NCBI GenBank assembly: GCA_024234505.1
Contig: JACKOD010000003.1
Span: forward strand, 489,501-553,500
Length of the DNA: 64,000 nt
Direction: 5' to 3'
Source of the DNA: Hahellaceae bacterium
Lineage (GTDB): Bacteria > Pseudomonadota > Gammaproteobacteria > Pseudomonadales > Oleiphilaceae
In this document: positions 14,366 through 23,700 of the stretch, one piece after another
How positions within the stretch are numbered: position 1 is the stretch's first letter
Layout of the letters: each line of letters begins with the position of its first letter
Notes under the pieces: model-generated
Seen by the model: the letters and a program-made list of their open reading frames with translations, nothing else
Databases searched by the model: none
Told to the model about the DNA's origin: nothing
Program-made: the position numbers and the translations under genes

Positions 14366-17300
14366 TTAGTTCATCGGCTGTTTTAGTTGATTTAGCAGCC
14401 TTGTAATGGCGCCAATCTTATCATTTGAATCGGCTTTCGTCAGGGCGAACTTTAATGCATCTGCGCCATCAAATTTGTATAGGGCAGGCGCTGATTGGAT
14501 GAGCTTAATGATTTTAAGCGGATCGATCGGTGTGTTGGCGGAAAATTCAATACGTCCTGAGCTCTCACCGACGTCAATCTTAACGATGCCTAAAGGCTCT
14601 GCGGTAAATTTGAGCTCGGTTTGGCGAAACAGATTCTTGGTTGGAGGCGGCAGCAAGCCAAAGCGATCAATAAGTTCTATCTGGAGTTCATCTAAGGCTG
14701 GCTTGTCTTGCACAGAGGAAATGCGCTTATACATAATCAGACGTGTATGTACATCTGGCAGATAATCCTCAGGAATGAGCGCGGGAATACGCAGGTTTAT
14801 TTCCAGCCCATGGCGTAATGGTTTGTCCAAATTCGGGATTTCACCTTTTTTGAGCGACGTGACTGCCTGCTCAAGGAGCTCCATGTAAAGCGAGAAGCCA
14901 ATGGATTCGATCTGCCCGCTTTGTTCTTCACCCAGCAATTCTCCTGCACCTCGAATTTCAAGATCGTGTGTTGCGAGCATAAAGCCCGCACCGAGGTCTT
15001 GTGATGCGCTGATCGCTTCGAGTCGCTTTTCGGCATCGGGCGTAATTTTCTTTTCTTTATCCGAAGGTGTCATCAGATAGGCATAGGCCTGGTGATGAGA
15101 GCGTCCTACACGCCCGCGTAGCTGGTGAAGTTGCGCCAGGCCGAATTTGTCGGCCCTGTCAATGATGATGGTGTTTGCACTGGGAATGTCGATGCCTGTT
15201 TCGATGATTGTTGTGCAAACCAGAACATTGAACTTCTTGTGGTAAAAATCTGACATAACCTGTTCGAGTTCCCGTTCGCGCATCTGGCCATGAGCGATCG
15301 TCACTCGTGCTTCGGGAACCAGCATCTGAAGTGCTTCGGCTTCTTTTTCGATATTTTTAACTTCGTTAAACAGATAATAGACCTGACCGCCACGGAGAAT
15401 TTCCCGGAGGATGGCTTCTTTGAGCAAGTCATTATCGCGCTGTCGAACGAAAGTTTTTACTGACAGGCGTCGAGCGGGTGGCGTTGCAATCACCGAAAGG
15501 TCTCGCATTCCCCCCAATGCCATATTGAGTGTTCTGGGAATGGGGGTGGCCGTTAATGTAAGAATATCAACTTCTGCCCTCAGTGACTTGAGTCGTTCTT
15601 TCTGCTGGACGCCGAACCGGTGTTCTTCATCGATAATCAGCAATCCAAGATCTTTGAATTTTATATTTTGCTGAATTAATTTATGCGTTCCGATGACAAC
15701 ATCCACCGTGCCGGCCTCGATTTGTTCAATGGCCTTGGCTTGCTCTTTTGCGCTGCGAAAGCGGGACAATAATTCAACTTTAACGGCGGTTTCCGCAAAG
15801 CGATCCTTGAATGATTCATAGTGTTGCTGTGCCAGTAGCGTTGTAGGTACCAAAACACCAACTTGTTTTCCGGAGTAGGTCGCCATAAAAGTTGCACGCA
15901 TGGCCACTTCGGTTTTACCAAATCCGACATCGCCGCATACCAGACGATCCATGGGCCGAGGGCTGGTCATATCCGCGATGACCGCTTGTATAGCGGTGAG
16001 CTGATCGGGGGTTTCCTCAAAGGGAAAGCCTTCGCTAAACGCATTGTAGGCGGTATCAGGATCTTCGTATGCAAAACCTGTCTTGGCCTGCCGTCTGGCA
16101 TAGATGTCGAGAAGCTCGGCAGCCGTGTCGCGAATTTTTTCAATTGCTTTGCGTTTGGCGGTACTCCATTTGTCAGTACCTAATCTATGCAGAGGGGCGT
16201 TGGAATCTTCGGTCCCGCTGTAACGAGAGATGAGGTGTAATGATGAGACCGGTACGTATAGCTTGGCATTATCTGCATATTCCAGTGTAAGAAATTCACA
16301 CGGCTGCCCGTCGATTTCGAGCGTTTGCAGGCCTTGATAGCGTCCAACACCGTGATCCATATGGACGACCGGCGAGCCCAGCTGAAGTTCGGTGAGGTCT
16401 TTGAAAACAGCATCCGTACTGACTTCCTGGCCCTTTTTCCGGCGCCGACGCTGCAATACCCGCTGCCCGTATAAGTCAGCTTCTGCGATGATGGCAAGTT
16501 GATGTTCGCGAGCCAGAATGCCTGTTTTCAAACTTGCCACGGTAAGATTCAATGGCTTCGGATTAGAGATGAACTCGTTCCAGTTCGTTACGGTTTGAAC
16601 TACCAGTCCATTTGCCCGGAATAAGTCCTGTAAAGCCTCTCGACGACCTATAGACTCAGCACACACCAGCATCGGTGCGTCATGCTCTGACTGCAGGCTC
16701 TTGAGTCGGGACAACGGGTCGGTCAATTTGTGATTGATGCTGATGTCGGGTAGTCGACTGTCGATCAGATTGATTTTGCCGTCAGAAGGCTCCAGCAAGC
16801 CGGGAATGACTGATACCCTTGGAAAAGCCTTGAGATAACCAAATAGCTGTTCGGTGCGTATAAATAATTCAGCAGGGGGCAAGATGGGTCTTAATCTGTC
16901 ATGCCTTAAGGATTCAAAACGGTCGTTGATTTCATGCCAGAACTGAGTGCTGGCTTGTTCGAGTTTGGCGCTGGAGAAAATAAGCGTATTTTGGGGGAGA
17001 TAGTCAAATAACGAAGCTGTTTCATCAAAGAATAGAGGAAGATAGTATTCCAGTCCCGGCGATTTCAGGCCTGAACAGATGTCATTGTATAGCGGGCTCT
17101 CTTTTCCTACATTGGGGAAATGTTCGCCCCATCGGTTCCGAAAGGCACTGCGGGATTCTTTATCCCACGGAAATTCGTACGCAGGAAGCAGCGTGATTTC
17201 ACTGATTTTTTCAATGGTGCGCTGAGTATCAGGGTCAAAGGTTCTAATGCTTTCGACATCGTCGTCGAAAAGCTCGATACGGTAGGGAAGGTCGCTGCCC

Positions 17301-17866
17301 ATCGGGAAGATATCGACAATCGACCCGCGAGCTGTAAATTCGCCGTGATTGTAAACCGTTTCTACATGTCGGTAACCCGCCGCTGCCAATGATTGCTGAT
17401 ACTGACCTAAAGCAAGCTTTTGAGTTGTCTTGATGACCAATCCGCTACGCTGTAAAAATTGCGGTGGAGCCAGTTTGTGCAATACCGTATTGACGGGAGC
17501 AATCAGGATTCCCTTGCGCAAATTGGGTAGCTGGTACAGCGCCTGTAGACGCTGCGAGGTGATATCTTCATGAGGAGAAAACACATCGTAGGGTAGTGTT
17601 TCCCAGTCTGGTAATATCAATACTGGGGTGTCGCTTTCGATTTCCGTATGGGTCTGGCCAAGATAAAAACGGATACTCTCTTCTAGTGCTTGCGCTTCCT
17701 CACTATCCTGCGTAATCAGCAATAGGTGGCCTTGATGACTTTTGATGGCCTGTGCGAGCAGTAATGGGAACAACCCCTCAGATACATTGCCCCATTGGCG
17801 ATGATCAGCCGCTTTTTTAGGAAGCGGAGGGAGGAGAGCTGAGAGAGCTTGAAGCATAGAAGTCAT
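14366..17866 (-). CDS. mfd: Transcription-repair coupling factor Mfd
   Basis: About 1166 residues from the ATG at 17866, close to the usual 1150. Order of domains: UvrB-homology region, an RNA-polymerase-interacting domain (LGSPVVHMDHGVGRYQGLQ), the RecG-like translocase with Walker A GDVGFGKTEVAMRA and DEEH box (LLIIDEEHRFG), helicase motif VI in QLRGRVGRSHHQAYAY, and the C-terminal TRCF domain. Mfd moves stalled RNA polymerase off lesions and recruits UvrA. A TTG at 17962 would add 32 Arg-rich residues not seen in the family. It leads a minus-strand pair with the csiV-like gene and diverges from gap. Confidence 0.96.
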   Translation of the reverse strand: MTSMLQALSALLPPLPKKAADHRQWGNVSEGLFPLLLAQAIKSHQGHLLLITQDSEEAQALEESIRFYLGQTHTEIESDTPVLILPDWETLPYDVFSPHEDITSQRLQALYQLPNLRKGILIAPVNTVLHKLAPPQFLQRSGLVIKTTQKLALGQYQQSLAAAGYRHVETVYNHGEFTARGSIVDIFPMGSDLPYRIELFDDDVESIRTFDPDTQRTIEKISEITLLPAYEFPWDKESRSAFRNRWGEHFPNVGKESPLYNDICSGLKSPGLEYYLPLFFDETASLFDYLPQNTLIFSSAKLEQASTQFWHEINDRFESLRHDRLRPILPPAELFIRTEQLFGYLKAFPRVSVIPGLLEPSDGKINLIDSRLPDISINHKLTDPLSRLKSLQSEHDAPMLVCAESIGRREALQDLFRANGLVVQTVTNWNEFISNPKPLNLTVASLKTGILAREHQLAIIAEADLYGQRVLQRRRRKKGQEVSTDAVFKDLTELQLGSPVVHMDHGVGRYQGLQTLEIDGQPCEFLTLEYADNAKLYVPVSSLHLISRYSGTEDSNAPLHRLGTDKWSTAKRKAIEKIRDTAAELLDIYARRQAKTGFAYEDPDTAYNAFSEGFPFEETPDQLTAIQAVIADMTSPRPMDRLVCGDVGFGKTEVAMRATFMATYSGKQVGVLVPTTLLAQQHYESFKDRFAETAVKVELLSRFRSAKEQAKAIEQIEAGTVDVVIGTHKLIQQNIKFKDLGLLIIDEEHRFGVQQKERLKSLRAEVDILTLTATPIPRTLNMALGGMRDLSVIATPPARRLSVKTFVRQRDNDLLKEAILREILRGGQVYYLFNEVKNIEKEAEALQMLVPEARVTIAHGQMRERELEQVMSDFYHKKFNVLVCTTIIETGIDIPSANTIIIDRADKFGLAQLHQLRGRVGRSHHQAYAYLMTPSDKEKKITPDAEKRLEAISASQDLGAGFMLATHDLEIRGAGELLGEEQSGQIESIGFSLYMELLEQAVTSLKKGEIPNLDKPLRHGLEINLRIPALIPEDYLPDVHTRLIMYKRISSVQDKPALDELQIELIDRFGLLPPPTKNLFRQTELKFTAEPLGIVKIDVGESSGRIEFSANTPIDPLKIIKLIQSAPALYKFDGADALKFALTKADSNDKIGAITRLLNQLKQPMN

Positions 17867-18089
17867 TTTGATTTTGTGATCCGTAGTATGTTTTGTTATC
17901 CGTGGTATGTAATGTCTTGCCCTTGAGCGGAGTGACGACCAGACATTCCCGAGCGAGCGCAATTAAGTTGCCCGGATATTTTTGTGAGATCGGGCCGTGT
18001 CCGAGCGCTATTGTAACCAGACTGACCACAAAGGGCACCTTGAAGGCACTTCAAAATGAAAGGGATGGAAATTAAAGTGCAATCAATAT

Positions 18090-18118
18090 TTGCGAAGAAT
18101 TTGAGTTACGGTGATAAT
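18090..18118 (+). promoter_or_regulatory. Likely gap promoter
   Basis: TTGCGA (18090-18095), 17-base spacer, GATAAT (18113-18118). A start near 18125 leaves a leader of about 40 nt with AGAGGT ahead of the GTG start. Confidence 0.6.
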
Positions 18119-18164
18119 ATCGCCCCCATTTTAGGCTTTAATGCGCAATTGAGAGGTAAGTAAC

Positions 18165-19637
18165 GTGGGACAGAACATCAAGGACACCTGTTTTACCGAC
18201 TGGAAAGAACGCGAAGCGATCGCCGAGGTAATGATTCCTTTAATCGGTCGTCTGTATCGTAAAAATAACGTAGTAACGTCTATTTATGGTCGTGCGATAA
18301 TCAATCAGTCTGTTATCGGTCTGCTGAAATCCCATCGATTTGTGCGTCAGGTAGAGGCTAATGAGCTATCAGTTCATGATACCTATCCGATTCTGCAAGC
18401 CCTGGATACACTGAATCTGGGTCATGCACATATCGATATCGGCAAGCTGGCCATTCGTTACAAAAAAGTCAAGGAAGAGCGCTCTCTGGAAGACTATTTG
18501 CGTGCAGAACTTGCGGATGTTATCGGCAAGTTTGATGCAGAAGAAGCACGCAACCGTGTAACGCAAACTAAAGACGTCGTTCTCTATGGCTTCGGTCGTA
18601 TTGGACGTTTGCTCGCACGCATCCTGATCGAAAAATCAGGCGGTGGTAATAATTTGCGTCTTCGTGCCATCGTTGTTCGTAACGGTGGTGCAGAAAATGA
18701 TCTGGAAAAGCGCGCCAGTCTGTTGCGTCGGGATTCCGTGCACGGTTCGTTCGAAGGTACGATTACTGTGGACGAAGAAAACCAGTGCATCATCGCCAAT
18801 GGTAACGTCATTCAGGTGATTTACTCGAACGGCCCGGACCAGATCGACTATACCAGCTACGGTATCGATAACGCGATTGTGGTTGATAATACGGGTAAAT
18901 GGCGTGATGCCGATGGCCTTGCACTTCACCTGAAGAGCAAAGGCGCGGCTCGTGTGCTGTTGACTGCACCGGGCAAAGGCAATATCAAGAATATCGTATA
19001 TGGCATTAACAACAACATGATTACCAGTGACGACACCATCTTGTCGGCGGCATCATGTACCACGAACGCCATTACACCAGTACTTAAAGCGATCAATGAT
19101 AAATTTGGTGTATTGAATGGCCACGTAGAAACTGTTCACTCCTATACCAATGACCAGAACCTGATCGACAACTATCACAAAGGCAGCCGTCGCGGTCGTA
19201 GTGCTCCGCTGAACATGGTTATCACTGAAACTGGTGCGGCCAAAGCGGTAGCGAAGGCATTGCCGGAAATGGCGGGCAAGCTGACAGGTAACGCTATTCG
19301 TGTACCTACGCCGAATGTTTCCATGGCAATTCTTAATTTGAATTTGGGTCAGGAAACTTCGGTTGAAGAAGTTAACGGATACCTGCGTGACATTTCGCTG
19401 CACTCTGAGCTGGCTAAGCAGATTGACTTTGTTAGCTCGCCCGAAGTCGTGTCTACCGATTTCGTTGGCAGCCGCCGTGCCGGTATTGTCGATGCGCAGG
19501 CGACTATTGTTAGTGGAAGTCGTGTAGTGCTGTACGTTTGGTATGATAATGAAGCTGGTTACAGTGCTCAGGTAGTCAGAATTGTCAATCAAATGGCCGG
19601 TGTTGAGCGTCCAACATTTCCTGTTTTAGGCGCCTGA
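18165..19637 (+). CDS. gap: Glyceraldehyde-3-phosphate dehydrogenase, N-terminally extended type
   Basis: 490 residues, against about 335 for ordinary GAPDH. The dehydrogenase proper begins near residue 135: NAD-binding GFGRIGR at 142-148, catalytic Cys298 in SAASCTTNAITP, and the C-terminal motif YVWYDNEAGYS. The first 130 residues form a separate, mainly helical extension. The same long form sits next to mfd in Pseudomonas. NAD-specific GAPDH acts in glycolysis and gluconeogenesis; the role of the extension is not known to me. The GTG start at 18165 is supported by AGAGGT eight bases upstream. A strong terminator follows. Confidence 0.93.
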   Translation: MGQNIKDTCFTDWKEREAIAEVMIPLIGRLYRKNNVVTSIYGRAIINQSVIGLLKSHRFVRQVEANELSVHDTYPILQALDTLNLGHAHIDIGKLAIRYKKVKEERSLEDYLRAELADVIGKFDAEEARNRVTQTKDVVLYGFGRIGRLLARILIEKSGGGNNLRLRAIVVRNGGAENDLEKRASLLRRDSVHGSFEGTITVDEENQCIIANGNVIQVIYSNGPDQIDYTSYGIDNAIVVDNTGKWRDADGLALHLKSKGAARVLLTAPGKGNIKNIVYGINNNMITSDDTILSAASCTTNAITPVLKAINDKFGVLNGHVETVHSYTNDQNLIDNYHKGSRRGRSAPLNMVITETGAAKAVAKALPEMAGKLTGNAIRVPTPNVSMAILNLNLGQETSVEEVNGYLRDISLHSELAKQIDFVSSPEVVSTDFVGSRRAGIVDAQATIVSGSRVVLYVWYDNEAGYSAQVVRIVNQMAGVERPTFPVLGA

Positions 19638-19646
19638 CCTTCCTTG

Positions 19647-19687
19647 CAAATGAGTGTCTTCCAGTAAGGCACTCATTTGTTTTCTTT
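19647..19687 (+). terminator. Intrinsic terminator after gap
   Basis: Perfect 10-bp stem CAAATGAGTG (19647-19656) / CACTCATTTG (19670-19679) followed by a T-rich tail TTTTCTTTC, nine bases after the gap stop. Confidence 0.85.
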
Positions 19688-19689
19688 CG

Positions 19690-20353
19690 TTATCCTTTTG
19701 GACATTGGTCCTCTTCTTCGTTATTAATCCTTCCCGTCATGTTTGATAGTGCTTTAGCCTGACGCTGTGTCGCTCGTCCGATCATGCTCAATGCATGGAT
19801 GTTCGTGCAGAGTAAACCGTTTACTTGCCTGATTCTGTGCATAATGATGCTTTCGTTGCTCTTATTCGAAACCAATATAGGTGAGGGCGAGTGTATGCTT
19901 TTCTGGTATGGGGTTGATTGAGTTCAGCTTTTCTCGATGACTATGTTCGTAATTGGTGCATGGGGAGTGTATATGTGTCAATCTAGGGCGCATTTTGATT
20001 TTTGATCTGATCGAATGTCTATATGTTGTACCTCTGAGGTGGTAGCTGGTACAAATTCTTGAGTCTGATCAAGTCAAGTCGTTACAAGTTCTGTTGGTAT
20101 AGCGCTGTAGGTATAAAGTGCATTAATTTCCGCAGTTATATAGAAATATAGAGTACTCATCTTTATAATTGTGGCGTTTTTTGGTACGCCAATTCTATCT
20201 GCCTGAAAAACTGAAGTTGCCCTGGGAGCAAAAAGACGTAGCGGTTAGTTACTTTCGCTGTGTTCTTTTTTGGTGCAAGTTCAGGACTTTTGTCTCTGGT
20301 GAATAAATTGAGCGTTGTATTACTTTTAAGTTCTGATGATTTAGGCGGGGCTA
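19690..20353. other. Unusually long gene-free region upstream of nqrA
   Basis: About 660 bases with no credible gene. The one small minus-strand frame (19690-19875) begins with TTG, has no ribosome site and no recognisable sequence. The region becomes AT-rich from 19900 on. A small inverted repeat CTTGA-GTCTGA-TCAAG lies near 20060. The nqr promoter must be here; I cannot single out one -35/-10 pair. No known riboswitch or small RNA is recognised. Confidence 0.4.
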
Positions 20354-21700
20354 ATGATCAATATCAAAAAAGGCCTTAATCTACCTATATCCGGTTCTCC
20401 CGAACAAAAAATTTCGGATGGTCGTAAAGTAAGCAAAGTTGCGCTTACAGGATTCGACTATCACGGAATGAAGCCCACAATGGCTGTTCAGGTTGGTGAC
20501 CGGGTAAAGCGTGGCCAGTTGCTCTTCAGTGATAAGAAAATAGAGGGCGTTCGTTTTACTTCTCCGGTAAGTGGCGTAGTAAAAGAAATTAATCGTGGTG
20601 AAAAACGCGTTTTTCAATCGATTGTGATTGAAATTTCCGGAAACGACGCGGAAACATTTGAGCGCTTTGATGCATCGCAACTTGAAAAGCTCAGTCGTCA
20701 GCAAGTAGTAGACAATCTGGTGAATTCCGGATTGTGGACCGCACTTCGCACCCGACCATACAGTAAAACGCCTGCGTTGGATGCAAGGCCAAACTCGTTG
20801 TTCGTAACAGCAATGGACACGAGCCCTTTGGCAGCAGATCCACAAGTAGTTATTAAGCAGGCAGAGGCAGAGTTTGCAAATGGCTTAAAGGTTCTGCGTA
20901 AGCTGACGGATGGTAAGGTGTTCGTCTGTACGGCCGCTAATGCACAAATATCCGTACCTTCTGACAGTGCTATTGAGAAACAGGAATTTTCCGGTCCTCA
21001 TCCGGCTGGCAATGCAGGTACCCATATTCATTTCCTGGATCCCGTCAGTGCATCAAAAAGTGTCTGGCAAATAGGTTATCAGGACGTGATCGCCGTAGGA
21101 CGCCTGTTTGTAACAGGTGAGCTTTCTGCTGAACGGATTGTAGCCTTGTGCGGTCCTAAAGCGAAAAAGCCTCGTTTGGTAAAAACCCTGTTGGGGGCGA
21201 ACCTCACAGAGTTGACTGACGGCGAGATTGACAAGACGGTTCCTGTTCGTATTGTTAGCGGCTCTGTTTTTGGCGGGCGTACCGCTAAAGGTTCCGTAGA
21301 TTATCTGGGGCGCTTTGCCAATCAGGTGACGATTCTCGAAGAAGGTAAAACCCGTGATTTTATGGGCTGGCTATCACCAGGAACGAATCGTTTTTCTGTG
21401 CTGAACATTTACTTGTCCAAATTGAATCCTTCCAAACGCTTTGATTTCAGTACCAATACAAATGGTAGTGAGCGAGCGATGGTGCCCGTTGGAACGTATG
21501 AAGAAGTTATGCCGTTGGACGTGTTGCCGACGCATTTGCTTCGGTCATTGATTGTGGGCGATACCGAGATGGCACAGCAACTGGGCTGTCTGGAACTGGA
21601 TGAAGAAGATCTGGCCTTGTGTAGCTTTGTTTGCCCGGGTAAATACGAATACGGTCCAATTCTTCGCGATAATTTAACCCGCATTGAGAAAGAGGGCTGA
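20354..21700 (+). CDS. nqrA: Na+-translocating NADH:quinone reductase subunit A
   Basis: 448 residues, standard NqrA length. It opens with INIKKGLNLPISGSPEQ, typical of the family, and has the region around TSPVSGVVKEINRGEKR that resembles biotinyl-lipoyl folds. NqrA is the large cytoplasmic, cofactor-poor subunit of the sodium pump and takes part in quinone binding. GGCGGGG lies a few bases before the ATG. It heads a compact operon whose spacing to nqrB is two bases. Confidence 0.96.
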   Translation: MINIKKGLNLPISGSPEQKISDGRKVSKVALTGFDYHGMKPTMAVQVGDRVKRGQLLFSDKKIEGVRFTSPVSGVVKEINRGEKRVFQSIVIEISGNDAETFERFDASQLEKLSRQQVVDNLVNSGLWTALRTRPYSKTPALDARPNSLFVTAMDTSPLAADPQVVIKQAEAEFANGLKVLRKLTDGKVFVCTAANAQISVPSDSAIEKQEFSGPHPAGNAGTHIHFLDPVSASKSVWQIGYQDVIAVGRLFVTGELSAERIVALCGPKAKKPRLVKTLLGANLTELTDGEIDKTVPVRIVSGSVFGGRTAKGSVDYLGRFANQVTILEEGKTRDFMGWLSPGTNRFSVLNIYLSKLNPSKRFDFSTNTNGSERAMVPVGTYEEVMPLDVLPTHLLRSLIVGDTEMAQQLGCLELDEEDLALCSFVCPGKYEYGPILRDNLTRIEKEG

Positions 21701-21702
21701 TC

Positions 21703-22905
21703 ATGGGTTTGCGTCAGTATCTTGATAAGATTGAGCCGAACTTTCACAAAGGCGGCAAATATGAGAAATGGTATGCGCTTTTCGAAGCGGTAGACACCAT
21801 TTTCTATTCACCTTCGAGCGTTACCAATACCACGGCTCATGTGCGTGATGGCATTGACCTGAAGCGTATGATGATTACCGTTTGGTTCTGCGCATTTCCT
21901 GCCATGTTTTTTGGTATGTGGAATGTCGGGTTTCAGGCGAACAGTTATCTTGCTCATGCCGGTACGGCCATGGGGAATGACTGGCACAGTGTCATTATCG
22001 CTTTGCTGGCAGGAAACAATCCGGCCAGTTTGTGGGATAACATGATATACGGGGCGGTTTACTTTCTCCCCATTTATGCTGTGACGTTTATTGTTGGCGG
22101 CTTTTGGGAAGTGTTGTTTGCAACCATCCGTAAGCATGAAGTAAACGAAGGCTTTTTCGTAACCTCAATTCTTTTTGCGTTAATCGTGCCACCAAGCATC
22201 CCTCTTTGGCAGGTTGCTCTGGGTATTAGCTTTGGTGTCGTTATTGGTAAGGAAGTGTTTGGCGGTACCGGTAAGAACTTCCTGAATCCGGCGTTGACCG
22301 GACGTGCATTTCTGTTCTTCGCGTATCCCGCACAAATTTCCGGTGATGCTGTTTGGACCGCAGTGGACGGCTTTAGTGGTGCAACGCCGCTGAGCATGGT
22401 TTCTGCCAATGGTATGGAGGTTCTGAATGGCCAGCTGACCTGGCTTGATGCGTTCCTGGGTACCATGCAGGGGTCAATTGGTGAAACTTCAACACTGGCT
22501 ATCCTTATCGGTGGTGCCGTGCTGCTGATGACGAAAATTGCTTCTTGGCGTATCGTTTCGGGAGTCATGCTGGGAATGATTGCCATGTCGCTTGTGATGA
22601 ACCTTGTGGGTTCAGAAACCAATCATATGTTTGCCATGCCTTGGTATTGGCACTTCGTGGTGGGTGGTTTTGCATTCGGTATGATCTTTATGGCGACTGA
22701 CCCTGTCTCTGCTTCTATGACGAATACCGGTAAGTGGTATTTTGGTGCATTGATCGGGGTGATGGTGGTTCTTATCCGAGTAATCAACCCCGCATTCCCA
22801 GAAGGTATGATGCTCGCGATTCTGTTTGGCAACCTGTTTGCGCCCTTTATCGACCACCTGGTGGTACAGGCCAACATCAAGCGGAGATTAGCTCGTGTCC
22901 AGTAA
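21703..22905 (+). CDS. nqrB: Na+-NQR subunit B (covalent FMN and riboflavin subunit)
   Basis: 400 residues with about ten transmembrane helices. The flavinylation motif is DGFSGATPLS, in which Thr228 would carry FMN through a phosphoester bond made by ApbE. NqrB forms the membrane channel for Na+ together with NqrD and NqrE. AGAGGG precedes the ATG; the 3' end overlaps nqrC by 11 bases, indicating translational coupling. Confidence 0.96.
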   Translation: MGLRQYLDKIEPNFHKGGKYEKWYALFEAVDTIFYSPSSVTNTTAHVRDGIDLKRMMITVWFCAFPAMFFGMWNVGFQANSYLAHAGTAMGNDWHSVIIALLAGNNPASLWDNMIYGAVYFLPIYAVTFIVGGFWEVLFATIRKHEVNEGFFVTSILFALIVPPSIPLWQVALGISFGVVIGKEVFGGTGKNFLNPALTGRAFLFFAYPAQISGDAVWTAVDGFSGATPLSMVSANGMEVLNGQLTWLDAFLGTMQGSIGETSTLAILIGGAVLLMTKIASWRIVSGVMLGMIAMSLVMNLVGSETNHMFAMPWYWHFVVGGFAFGMIFMATDPVSASMTNTGKWYFGALIGVMVVLIRVINPAFPEGMMLAILFGNLFAPFIDHLVVQANIKRRLARVQ

Positions 22906-23698
22906 TAAAGATACTATCTCAAAAACCATTACGGTCGCACTTCTGCTCTGTATCGTTTGTTCGGTACTGGTAGCCAGTTCGGTGATTCTGCTGAAACCGG
23001 TTCAGATGCAGAATAAAACACTCAACCTGAAGGAAAATATTCTTGCGGCGGCGGGATTGCTGAAGCCCGGCGCACCCAAGGCCCAGATTGAGTCAGAGTT
23101 CAAGAAAGTAACGCCGCGTCTTGTAGATCTCAGTACCGGAGAGTATGTGTCTGCAGATCTGGTCGAAAAAGCCAGTGCCGCTGATTACGATCAGCGTAAA
23201 GCATCCAAGGATCCAAAGTTTTCTGATTCTTTGGAAGGCGGCATTGATATTGCCAGCATCAAGCGCCGTGCAAAATATGCCAAGGTGTATTTGGTAGAGA
23301 AGGATGGACGTCTGGATCGCATCATCCTGCCTGTGCATGGTTATGGTCTCTGGTCAACGCTGTATGGATTCCTTGCGCTTGAAGGCGACGGCAATACCAT
23401 TGCCGGACTTGGGTTCTACGAGCATGCTGAAACTCCCGGATTAGGGGGTGAGGTAGATAATCCTCGCTGGAAAGCGCTGTGGCCGGGCAAGAAAGTATAC
23501 AACCTGGATCACAGCAATGAGCCTGCGATCAGCCTGATTAAAGGCGGTGTCGATACATCACGCGCAGATGCCATTTACGGTGTTGATGCGTTATCGGGTG
23601 CGAGCCTGACCAGCCGCGGAGTGACTAATTTACTCCACTTTTGGCTTGGCGAGCACGGGTTTCAATCTTACCTGGATCGTATTCGTAAGGGGGCGTGA
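22895..23698 (+). CDS. nqrC: Na+-NQR subunit C (covalent FMN), with Ser at the flavinylation site
   Basis: 267 residues, one N-terminal transmembrane helix (about 12-34) and a periplasmic FMN-binding domain with the segment HAETPGLGGEV. The flavinylation motif reads DALSGASLTS, so the residue that is Thr in the well-studied NqrC proteins is Ser237 here (codon 23603-23605). ApbE-type flavin transfer to Ser is known in other FMN_bind proteins, so the protein is probably still flavinylated. The GTG start lies inside nqrB. Confidence 0.95.
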   Translation: MSSNKDTISKTITVALLLCIVCSVLVASSVILLKPVQMQNKTLNLKENILAAAGLLKPGAPKAQIESEFKKVTPRLVDLSTGEYVSADLVEKASAADYDQRKASKDPKFSDSLEGGIDIASIKRRAKYAKVYLVEKDGRLDRIILPVHGYGLWSTLYGFLALEGDGNTIAGLGFYEHAETPGLGGEVDNPRWKALWPGKKVYNLDHSNEPAISLIKGGVDTSRADAIYGVDALSGASLTSRGVTNLLHFWLGEHGFQSYLDRIRKGA

Positions 23699-23700
23699 TT

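Noticed and set aside
19053..19592. 179-residue minus-strand frame inside gap
   Set aside because: Antisense to the catalytic domain of GAPDH; Asn/Thr/Ile-rich shadow.
19690..19875. 61-residue minus-strand frame in the gap-nqrA region
   Set aside because: Starts with TTG, no ribosome site, no family-like sequence; lies directly over the gap terminator tail.
22074..22622. 182-residue minus-strand frame inside nqrB
   Set aside because: Antisense to the transmembrane part of NqrB; repeated Pro/Ile/Thr pattern is typical of the complement of membrane helices.
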